Assembly: GCA_000405345.1 (NCBI GenBank)
Contig: ASPC01000038.1
Span: 4,269-17,696, forward strand
Length of the DNA stretch: 13,428 bases
Source of the DNA: Atribacteria bacterium SCGC AAA255-N14
Lineage (GTDB): Bacteria > Atribacterota > JS1 > SB-45 > 34-128
Reading direction: 5' to 3'
The position numbers and the translations under genes are program-made. The notes under the pieces were generated by a model. It searched no databases, was not told the DNA's origin, and saw nothing but the letters and a program-made list of their open reading frames with translations. The first letter of the stretch is position 1. Every line of letters starts with the position of its first letter. Shown here piece after piece: positions 6,243 to 13,254 of this stretch.

Positions 6243-7283
6243 TCAAACTGTTTTGGATGTTCTAATTAGCACTCTTTGATAAAAATTAAAATCATCCAAG
6301 ACCTTTCCTATCCCCTTAATCACACAGTATACCGGTTTTGGAGATACAAAAACTGGAATACCTATCTCTTCTTGTAAAAGTTCTGGTAAACCTATTAAAA
6401 GCGAACCCCCGCCAGTCATAATCACTCCCTTATCCACAATATCTGAGATCAATTCGGGAGGTGTTTTTTCTAAAGCCATCCTCACTGTATTAGCAATTAT
6501 TCTTAGGGGTTCAGAAATAGCTTCCCTTAATTCATCTTTAGAAATTTTAATTATTTTAGGGAGACCCGTAACTTTGTCTCTCCCCCTAATCTCATAATCA
6601 CCATTTTCTCCATCTGCCTTATTCGTGGATAAACCAAGCTTAATTTCTTCAGCAGTTAATTCACCAATATATAAATTATGTGCTTGTTTAACGTATTTAC
6701 TGATGGTTTCATTGATATAATCCCCGGCAACTTGACTTAATTCGCTTACCACTATCCCTCCTAAAGATATTATGGCTACCTCGGAAGTTCCTCCTCCTAT
6801 ATCTATTACCAAATTCCCCATGGGTTCAAATATAGGAAGCCCTACACCAATCGCAGCTGCTATAGGCTCATCTATTAAAAATACCCGTCCCGCTGCACAT
6901 TTATAAGCGACTTCCGATACTGCTCTTTTTTCTACCTCCGTAACTCCGGAAGGGACACAAATTACAACCGACGGCCTTGCAAAACGATTAGGATTATGAG
7001 CTTTTTTAATAAAATATTTTAACATTTCAGCAGTGACTTCAAAATCAGCTATTACACCTTCTTTTAAGGGTCTGACAGTAAATATACCTCGGGGAGTTCT
7101 ACCCAGCATTTTTTTCGCCTCCTCCCCGACTGCTAATACCCTATTCCCCCCATCTTTAAAAGCAACAACTGACGGTTCGTATAAGACAATTCCTTTCCCT
7201 TTAATATGTACAAGGGTGGTAGAAGTGCCTAAATCAATTCCTATATTTTTTGAAAATGATCCGAAAAGAAAATCTAACCACAT
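6243..7283 (-). CDS. mreB: Rod shape-determining protein MreB (actin homologue)
   Basis: MreB forms ATP-dependent filaments under the membrane and directs lateral wall synthesis. The 346-residue product begins MWLDFLFGSFSKNIGIDLG, an amphipathic membrane-binding start. It has the phosphate-1 loop GIDLGTSTT (15-23), the phosphate-2 loop DIGGGTSEV (from 161) and the adenosine motif TGGGS (290-294). The frame extends nine codons further upstream, but AAGGAG (complement of 7293-7298) lies 9 bases before the ATG at 7283 and this N-terminus is the canonical one, so I start here. The C-terminus after GKVLDD is a little longer than in textbook MreB. It is transcribed away from the permease gene; a possible -10 lies in the palindrome at 7345-7389. 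Confidence 0.96.
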   Translation of the reverse strand: MWLDFLFGSFSKNIGIDLGTSTTLVHIKGKGIVLYEPSVVAFKDGGNRVLAVGEEAKKMLGRTPRGIFTVRPLKEGVIADFEVTAEMLKYFIKKAHNPNRFARPSVVICVPSGVTEVEKRAVSEVAYKCAAGRVFLIDEPIAAAIGVGLPIFEPMGNLVIDIGGGTSEVAIISLGGIVVSELSQVAGDYINETISKYVKQAHNLYIGELTAEEIKLGLSTNKADGENGDYEIRGRDKVTGLPKIIKISKDELREAISEPLRIIANTVRMALEKTPPELISDIVDKGVIMTGGGSLLIGLPELLQEEIGIPVFVSPKPVYCVIKGIGKVLDDFNFYQRVLIRTSKTV

Positions 7284-7344
7284 TTTCCGTTTCTCCTTTT
7301 TCATAAACATATCTTAAAATCTAAAAAATATGTTTAACTTTATT

Positions 7345-7389
7345 AATGTACTAACAAAAATTATATGCTATAATTTTTGTTAGTACATT
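7345..7389. promoter_or_regulatory. Perfect 45-bp palindrome with divergent -10 boxes
   Basis: The arm at 7345-7365 (starts AATGTACTAAC) and the arm at 7369-7389 (ends GTTAGTACATT) are perfect 21-base reverse complements around a 3-base loop, TGC. Each arm holds TATAAT next to the loop: 7369-7374 on the plus strand, where the loop makes it an extended -10 (TGCTATAAT), and 7365-7360 on the minus strand. No good -35 element is present for either. It lies almost exactly midway between the mreB and permease starts (about 62-67 bases from each). It could be a shared operator or a long AT-rich hairpin in the leader; the function is inferred. Confidence 0.7.
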
Positions 7390-7455
7390 CTACAGCCTAT
7401 TCGGTCCAATACTATTTTTTTAATCCTATAATAAGTATTTTAAGGAATTATAAAA

Positions 7456-8739
7456 ATGATTAAATTAATTCTTAGCTTAACTGTTTTAATTATAACTTAT
7501 TTTTTAATATTTACCAACCGTAGAATTAGAACAACCTCTACTTTTTTTGGGGCAATTTTAACCATCGTTTTAGGATTAATAACATTTAATAAGGCTATTA
7601 CTTATATAGATTTTAATAAATTGGGAATTATCATTGGAATGATGATCTTTACTATAATAGCAAAAGAGAGTGGGATATTCCAATATTTAGCTCTAAAAGT
7701 TATTAAATATAGCAAAGGAAATCCTTTAATTCTTTTAATCACCCTTTCTTTCTTGGCTGGTTTTCTCTCCTCGATATTAGATGAGATTACAACACTACTC
7801 TTTCTAGCAAATATTACTTTGGCTATTACATATATCTTAGGAATATCCCCCTTGCCTTTTCTAATTTCAGAAATTATATTTTCCAATATTGGTGGAATGG
7901 CAACCTACATTGGAACTCCAGTCGATATCATGATAGGATCTGCTGCTAATCTAAATTTTTATGATTTTATATACCATATGACTCCAATATCATTAATACT
8001 CATAACAGTAAATATATTTTATCTCATTAATCTTTTTAAAGATACTCTTAGAAAAAATAATATACCAACAGAAATTATTTCCCGCCTTAATAAGATTGAT
8101 GAAAAAAAGGCTATTACTAATCCTACTCTATTTAAAAATTCTTTGTTGATTTTAAGTATCGTTCTTATAGCATCTTTCTTTTCCCATATAATCAATCTAA
8201 ATCTAGCCATAATTTATTTATCAGGTGCAATAATTTTACTAATCATCAGCCAAGATAGACCAGATGAAATCTATGCTCAAATTGATTGGAGGATAATTTT
8301 CTTTCTAATGGGATTAAATATCTTAGCGGGGACTCTTGTGGAAAATGGATTAATTGAAATTATATCTTCTAAACTTTTAAGTTTTTCAGGGGAAAATTTA
8401 AACTTTTTAAGTTTTATCACTCTTGGATTATCTACCTTCATGTCCTCCTTCTTCGATAATATCCCCATTGTAGCCTTAACTATTCCTATAATTGAAAATA
8501 TTTCCCATCATCTTGGGCCTACTACCATTACCGTACTATGGTGGGCACTTGCTTTAGGAACGAATATTGGGGCTAATGGTACCCTAATTGGGACAGCATC
8601 TAACTTAATAGTTGCTGATATTGCCGAAAAAAATAATCAACCTATCCCCTTCTGGTATTTTGTTAAAATAGCTTTTCCTCTGGTTATACTTGATTTTATC
8701 ATCGCTTCAATTTATATCTATTTGAGATATCTTTCTTGA
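7456..8739 (+). CDS. ArsB/NhaD-superfamily ion permease (SLC13-like)
   Basis: A polytopic inner-membrane transporter of 427 residues with about 11-12 membrane segments. It is built of two related halves: the first has LDEITT (108-113) and NIGGMATYIGTPVDIMIG (144-161), the second FDNIPIV (333-339) and GTNIGANGTLIGTASN (368-383). These paired hairpin motifs mark the ion transporter superfamily that includes ArsB, NhaD and the P protein. The first half has Glu where ArsB/NhaD often has Asn in LDN. The substrate cannot be read from sequence; a sodium-coupled anion or a Na+/H+ exchange are both possible. The ATG at 7456 follows AAGGA by about ten bases. It is divergent from mreB and convergent with the Mrp-type operon, so it is likely a single-gene transcript. 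Its DNA looks especially A+T rich. Confidence 0.88.
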   Translation: MIKLILSLTVLIITYFLIFTNRRIRTTSTFFGAILTIVLGLITFNKAITYIDFNKLGIIIGMMIFTIIAKESGIFQYLALKVIKYSKGNPLILLITLSFLAGFLSSILDEITTLLFLANITLAITYILGISPLPFLISEIIFSNIGGMATYIGTPVDIMIGSAANLNFYDFIYHMTPISLILITVNIFYLINLFKDTLRKNNIPTEIISRLNKIDEKKAITNPTLFKNSLLILSIVLIASFFSHIINLNLAIIYLSGAIILLIISQDRPDEIYAQIDWRIIFFLMGLNILAGTLVENGLIEIISSKLLSFSGENLNFLSFITLGLSTFMSSFFDNIPIVALTIPIIENISHHLGPTTITVLWWALALGTNIGANGTLIGTASNLIVADIAEKNNQPIPFWYFVKIAFPLVILDFIIASIYIYLRYLS

Positions 8740-8807
8740 TTGCCCAATTGACCGATTAAGATAAAGATTAAGATTAATTCACCAATTAACTAATTAATTT
8801 ATTGGCT
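8740..8807. repeat. Period-8 repeat tract after the permease gene
   Basis: Immediately after the TGA of the permease come the octads TTGCCCAA and TTGACCGA (8740-8755). A short AAGATT-like stretch follows, then AATTCACC, AATTAACT, AATTAATT (8776-8799). The units match the CAATTGAC/CGATTGCC octads before mreC and the ACCGATTC octads upstream of the DUF951 gene. The rest of this convergent gap (8808-8864) shows no clear terminator. Confidence 0.7.
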
Positions 8808-8864
8808 ACTAATATTTTGAAGAAATAGCGTCTACAAGGTAGAAAAAGGGAAATTTATAAAAAA

Positions 8865-10652
8865 CTAAGCTACTACAAAGAATAATGTCACAAACAATGC
8901 AATTAAAGTCAGAATTATCCAGGATAGGTGTATATTCAAATCTCGTGGTTGTATACTGTCGAGCTTTTTACATAATTTATCTATTAATGTAACAATATTA
9001 CAATAAATTCTATCCACGCTTAAATATTTGATCAGCTTTGCCATAAAGCTACCCATCTTAAATTCTTTCTTTTCTCGGCCTATTAACCCCAGCTTTGAAG
9101 CTACAATATAGACAATGAAGCCTAAAATTATAATAAGTAAACTATCTAAGGCTGCGCCTTGTGTCCAGAATTCTACCTTTGAAACCGATTGGGAATGAAC
9201 TAGACCGGATATTGTAAATGTTATAAACCTGTCCAGCACAAATTGTGCGTTTATTCCTAAAAGTACACATAAAATAGCGAGCACTATCATGGGTAACATC
9301 ATTAGTATTGGTACTTCTTTGATGATTATCAATTGCTTTTTAGGTTCGCCGAAAAAGGTATAATTAATTAATTTAAAAAACGAGGCGAAAGTTAATGCTG
9401 CAGTGATAATCATGACAAACTTAAGCACAAAACTAAAATCGGTTGCAGCTTTTGCAAGTACTGTTTTGCTTGCAAATCCATTAAACGGTGGCATGCCTGA
9501 AATAGCTAAGGCAGCAATAATACAGGTTGATATTGTTATCGGCATTCTCTTCCATAAGCCACCTAAATTATCAAGCTTCCTTGTACCGGTCGAATAGATA
9601 ACTGCACCCATACACAGAAATAGCAATCCCTTAAATATGGCATGGTTCACCATGTGATACAACCCACCAGCCAGGCCAAGTTCGGTGCCCAGCCCTACAC
9701 CTAATAGAATATATCCCATCTGGCTTATGCTATGATATGCTAATAACCGCTTAACATCTGTTTGTGCCAAAGCCAAGAGTACACCTATCAACATAGAAGC
9801 TACAGCGATATATATAATTAGCGTACTCAATAGCTCTCTAAAATTATTAACATATAAATCGGAATTTAATATAGGGAAGATAAACCTTATTATGCCATAA
9901 GCGCCTATTTTTATCACCATACCAGACAGAAAAGCACTGACAGGTGATGGTGCAGCAGGATGTGCATCGGGCAACCAAGTATGCAATGGGACTGCACCAG
10001 CTTTGATAAAACAACCTACTAAAAATAGTATAGGTGCTACAAAGCTATTAGATTCAGCAAACCCGGTTATTCCGTAATTACCTGCATCAACATAGACCAA
10101 AATAATAGATAATAAAATAAGAAAAGCGCCGATTAAATTCATGAGTATATACTTGTAACCAGCTTGTAACGCGACTGTAGCTCTTTTATGTATTATGAGA
10201 AAATATGTAGTCACAGTCGTCATCTCGAGGAACACATAGAAGTTTATAAGATCTTTGGCTAATACCGTGCCTTGAACGGCTCCCAGCAAGATCAATAACA
10301 AAGAATAATACCTAACTAGATCGGTTTTGATATAGCTTATAGAATATATAGAAACCGCAAGCCATAGCAAGAAGCCAACTAAAGCTATAACAATGCTTAG
10401 ACCATCTACTTGAAGGCGTAATCCAAAGGGAGCCATCTGTGGCAAAAAGGCGCTATGAATCGTGTTAACTTTGAGAATCTCAAATAACATGAGTCCAAGC
10501 AAACAAGCCATTACTATCGCTACAATAAATATAATAACCATTATCAGCCGAAGTTGTCGAACTCGATTGAACCTCTCTTTAACAAACGACACCACAATTA
10601 TAGCCAAGAAGAAGGGTATGATTATAGTCAAAAGTGGAAGATTAGAATTCAA
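8865..10652 (-). CDS. Second MnhD/NuoL-type antiporter subunit with C-terminal extension
   Basis: A proton-translocating membrane subunit of the Mrp/complex I antiporter family, 595 residues with about 15-16 membrane segments. The proton-path residues are present: Glu143 (YVFLEMTT), Lys217, the PLHTWLPDAHPAAPSPVSAF signature at 222-241, Lys248, His333/His337, Lys341 and Lys396 (NGFASK). Residues beyond about 500 form an extra region (VDRIYCNIVTLIDKL ... PRDLNIHLSWIILTLI) resembling the C-terminal amphipathic and membrane helices of NuoL/MbhH-like subunits. It may play the part of the large MrpA-like channel. The TTG at 10652 is the only sensible start: TGA is in frame just upstream and AAGGTGG precedes it. 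It is the last gene of the operon, 48 bases after the first MnhD gene. Confidence 0.92.
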   Translation of the reverse strand: MNSNLPLLTIIIPFFLAIIVVSFVKERFNRVRQLRLIMVIIFIVAIVMACLLGLMLFEILKVNTIHSAFLPQMAPFGLRLQVDGLSIVIALVGFLLWLAVSIYSISYIKTDLVRYYSLLLILLGAVQGTVLAKDLINFYVFLEMTTVTTYFLIIHKRATVALQAGYKYILMNLIGAFLILLSIILVYVDAGNYGITGFAESNSFVAPILFLVGCFIKAGAVPLHTWLPDAHPAAPSPVSAFLSGMVIKIGAYGIIRFIFPILNSDLYVNNFRELLSTLIIYIAVASMLIGVLLALAQTDVKRLLAYHSISQMGYILLGVGLGTELGLAGGLYHMVNHAIFKGLLFLCMGAVIYSTGTRKLDNLGGLWKRMPITISTCIIAALAISGMPPFNGFASKTVLAKAATDFSFVLKFVMIITAALTFASFFKLINYTFFGEPKKQLIIIKEVPILMMLPMIVLAILCVLLGINAQFVLDRFITFTISGLVHSQSVSKVEFWTQGAALDSLLIIILGFIVYIVASKLGLIGREKKEFKMGSFMAKLIKYLSVDRIYCNIVTLIDKLCKKLDSIQPRDLNIHLSWIILTLIALFVTLFFVVA

Positions 10653-10700
10653 AACCTGAATTCACCACCTTTAGATAATGTCTTTTATATATAAACATTT

Positions 10701-12185
10701 TTACGGGATGACATGAGATAAGAGTAAGCTTACCGCTGGTTTTAGCATGGAGATACCCAGAGCCGGTACAAGCCCAAGCAATAGACATCCAGCCACCAAA
10801 ATGTAAATCGGCAAGGACTTAAAGAAATTACCTCCATGAATCATCTGTTTCCCTTCATAGATAAGCACGGAGCTCTGTTTCGGTGGACCAATAAAAAGTA
10901 CTTGTATCACACGAAAATAATATGCAGCAGTAATCGCACTCGCCATAAGTATGATCACTACAAGAATAGTGTAACCAGCCTCTGCGGCTGCTAAACATAT
11001 CAGCCACTTACTCACAAAGCCGTTAGTAGGTGGTATACCGATCATACCTAAAGAGGCTATAATAAAGGCAAAGGTTATGGCTGGCTGTTGCCTGCCAAAA
11101 CCACTGAGCCCTTGCACATCTCTTGTGCCAGCATCAGCTATCATTATGCCTGTACAAAAGAATAGAGTACCTTTCATTATAGCATGATTCAAAACATGAA
11201 ATAGTGCACCAGTGAGTCCCAGCTCGGTTCCAATACCCAACCCGATAAATATAATCCCAATCTGGTTAATAGTCGAATATGCCAACAATCGTTTCAAGTC
11301 TGTTTGTACCAGTGCCATACTGGCACCAAATAAAAGTGTAACTACACCCAGAACTATCAGTATAGTATGGCTACTACTAATAATAGAAAACGTTTCTGTA
11401 CTGAATACGCTATAGATCATTCTAATCAAGCAGTAAATGCCTATCTTCACAGTAACACCGGAAAGTAATGCACTAACAGGTGATGGTGCCATAGAATGTG
11501 CATCTGGCAGCCAGCCGTGAAGCGGGAATACAGCTATTTTTATGCCCATACCAGTAGCTATGAGCACAAAGGACATGATCACCATCCGCGTGCTGGAATT
11601 AAATGCAGTCGGCAGCTGTTCAGCTGTATGGTATATATCTAATGTGCCAGTCATAGCATAAAGAAAGCCGATTCCCAAAAGGAAAAAAGATAGCCCTACA
11701 CCGCCCATAATAAGGTAATTAAAGCTCGCCCTTAAAGCCATCCCTTTCATGTTATAGGCAATAAGTAAATACACAACAAGCGATAAAAGCTCGTAGAAGA
11801 CATACATATTGAATATATCAGCAGTATAAATGATACCGATCATACTGCTTAACGAAATAAGCAGTAAAAAATAATATGTTCTGCTATAGCGCCTTTCAGG
11901 TATAGAATATATAATCACTAATAGCCCTAAACCCAGTACTATCGAGGAGAAGAAAAAACTCAGGCCATCTATTACCAAGCTGACACCTAATGGTCCTTGC
12001 CAGCCTCCAAGATGGTATGTTATCTTATCACCAGATAGAATCCGAGATGAGAGGGTCGATATAAACACGATTGAAGCTATGATACTAGTAGTTGCTAATA
12101 TAATTTTATATTTCCTGGTAAGCAACACAAGAAATGCTGCCAAAAGCGGTGATATTATGATCAGAATGGGGATATGAATTGCCAA
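10701..12185 (-). CDS. MnhD/MrpD-type cation:proton antiporter subunit
   Basis: A 494-residue, roughly 14-helix antiporter-like subunit. In Mrp complexes MrpD carries out proton transport coupled to Na+ export. The key residues match MrpD: Glu132 (YVFYELLS) and Lys216, followed by PLHGWLPDAHSMAPSPVSAL (221-240), Lys247, His330/His334, Lys338 and Lys393 (NGFVSK). It begins with TTG at 12185, four bases after the mnhC stop codon; AAGGAG at the end of mnhC lies about ten bases upstream, so the two genes are probably translated in a coupled way. Length is normal for MnhD. Confidence 0.94.
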   Translation of the reverse strand: MAIHIPILIIISPLLAAFLVLLTRKYKIILATTSIIASIVFISTLSSRILSGDKITYHLGGWQGPLGVSLVIDGLSFFFSSIVLGLGLLVIIYSIPERRYSRTYYFLLLISLSSMIGIIYTADIFNMYVFYELLSLVVYLLIAYNMKGMALRASFNYLIMGGVGLSFFLLGIGFLYAMTGTLDIYHTAEQLPTAFNSSTRMVIMSFVLIATGMGIKIAVFPLHGWLPDAHSMAPSPVSALLSGVTVKIGIYCLIRMIYSVFSTETFSIISSSHTILIVLGVVTLLFGASMALVQTDLKRLLAYSTINQIGIIFIGLGIGTELGLTGALFHVLNHAIMKGTLFFCTGIMIADAGTRDVQGLSGFGRQQPAITFAFIIASLGMIGIPPTNGFVSKWLICLAAAEAGYTILVVIILMASAITAAYYFRVIQVLFIGPPKQSSVLIYEGKQMIHGGNFFKSLPIYILVAGCLLLGLVPALGISMLKPAVSLLLSHVIP

Positions 12186-12189
12186 ATAA

Positions 12190-12537
12190 TTATTGCTCCT
12201 TTGAGAGTTGTTGGATGTCTAAAGTTTTGTATTTTGCATAGATTCTCACAATTAGCGCTAATGCTAAAGCAGTTATAGATATACCGATAACAATTGCAGT
12301 AAGCATCAGTGCTTGAGGTAATGGGTCAACAAGTATAGTATTGGAGAGACCGCCAGTCGTCCCTTTCTCCAATATTGGCGCTAAGCCAGCTTCCCTGTAG
12401 CCGATACTTATAAAAAATAAAACAATACTACCATTCATTATGGTTAACCCCATGATCTTTTTAATCAAGTTGTTCTTGCTCATTACACCATATAAGCCAA
12501 TCATAAAAACCAAAAGGCTGATATTTATAGGATTCAT
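12190..12537 (-). CDS. mnhC: MnhC/MrpC (NuoK-like) antiporter subunit
   Basis: A small subunit of 115 residues with three membrane helices, homologous to NuoK of complex I and to MbhG. The diagnostic stretch is ILVDPLPQALMLTAIVIGIS (68-87). The start ATG overlaps the mnhB stop as ATGA (12534-12537), and GAGGTGAG sits just upstream, so translation is coupled to mnhB. It ends four bases before the TTG start of the MnhD gene. All residues and the length look normal. Confidence 0.94.
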   Translation of the reverse strand: MNPINISLLVFMIGLYGVMSKNNLIKKIMGLTIMNGSIVLFFISIGYREAGLAPILEKGTTGGLSNTILVDPLPQALMLTAIVIGISITALALALIVRIYAKYKTLDIQQLSKEQ

Positions 12538-12959
12538 ATCTCACCTCTATATTTAACTAATGCATAAAATATAATTGAAACACCCGCGGCTACCTTGATA
12601 CCGATAAATATGTTAAAAAGCAACATCAACCCTCCACTAGCAATCTGTCCTGGCTTGCCCAATGGCAGAAAATTACTAAGAAAGAAATAGCCTAAAAATA
12701 TACCCAGGAAACCCAAAAAAATTAAGGTTAATATTCCTAATTTCTCCAACATGTTCAGCCATCTACTCTTAAATTTCTTTTCCGTTTGCTCTATGCTGTG
12801 AGAGAGCGCTAAAAGTATTATAGCTGTACCCAGCACAACTCCACCTTGAAAACCACCACCTGGCGATAGATGCCCATGTGATATTAGATAAAATCCAAAA
12901 AGCACGACGAAAGGAAATAACTTCTGAGCTATATTTCTAATTATCTTTGAACTTCCCAT
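12534..12959 (-). CDS. mnhB: MnhB/MrpB domain antiporter subunit (MbhF-like)
   Basis: A 141-residue membrane protein with four predicted helices. The hallmark SHGHLSPGGGFQGGVVLG (about 27-44) follows the first helix, and GLMLLFNIFIGIKVAAGVS is the typical later segment. In Mrp and Mbh complexes this subunit belongs to the sodium-translocation part of the membrane arm. The ATG at 12959 directly abuts the TAA of the upstream gene (TAAATG), with a G-rich stretch before it serving as ribosome-binding site, and the gene overlaps mnhC by four bases. This spacing shows one operon. Confidence 0.94.
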   Translation of the reverse strand: MGSSKIIRNIAQKLFPFVVLFGFYLISHGHLSPGGGFQGGVVLGTAIILLALSHSIEQTEKKFKSRWLNMLEKLGILTLIFLGFLGIFLGYFFLSNFLPLGKPGQIASGGLMLLFNIFIGIKVAAGVSIIFYALVKYRGEI

Positions 12960-13229
12960 TTATTTTTTCCCCCGTAAACAGAATACAACTCCTGCTACTG
13001 CCACAAATAAAACTATTGTCTCTATAAGGGTGTCATAAGCACGATAACCAAGATATACGGCCGCAACCAGGTTAATTGCACCGGTATCGTGAAGACCCTG
13101 ATCGATATAGTAATTAGCGACATCCAGGTTCTTCGGATTGCCATATTCGATATCCACAGACAAGATAAATAATATGGCCATTACAAGGATTATAATAATA
13201 AAAAAAGCTTTTTTCATTTCTTTGAACAT
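12960..13229 (-). CDS. MbhE-like subunit (N-terminal MnhB/C-terminal MrpA segment)
   Basis: An 89-residue membrane protein with two or three helices. It carries the family pattern NYYIDQGLHDTGAINLVAAV followed by LGYRAYDTLIETIVLFVAVAGV. This is the MbhE type of Mbh hydrogenases and Mrp modules, equivalent to the end of MrpA. The frame is open to an ATG at 13301, inside the upstream gene. I chose ATG 13229 because GGAG (13239-13242) lies nine bases before it; the ATG at 13244 has no ribosome-binding site. The DUF4040 (MbhD-like) gene that normally precedes it is not there: a solute-binding protein ends 25 bases upstream. Confidence 0.85.
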   Translation of the reverse strand: MFKEMKKAFFIIIILVMAILFILSVDIEYGNPKNLDVANYYIDQGLHDTGAINLVAAVYLGYRAYDTLIETIVLFVAVAGVVFCLRGKK

Positions 13230-13254
13230 CCGCTCGTGCTCCATAACATATTTT

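Noticed and set aside
7284..7310. Longer MreB starting nine codons upstream (MFMKKEKRK)
   Set aside because: The well-spaced AAGGAG sits inside this stretch and points to the canonical MWLDFL start.
7033..7317. Plus-strand open frame over the start of mreB
   Set aside because: It is antisense to the conserved N-terminal domain of MreB and resembles no family.
10638..10665. Direct GAATTC repeats around the start of the second MnhD-like gene
   Set aside because: Two 6-base copies in A/T-rich DNA are expected by chance.
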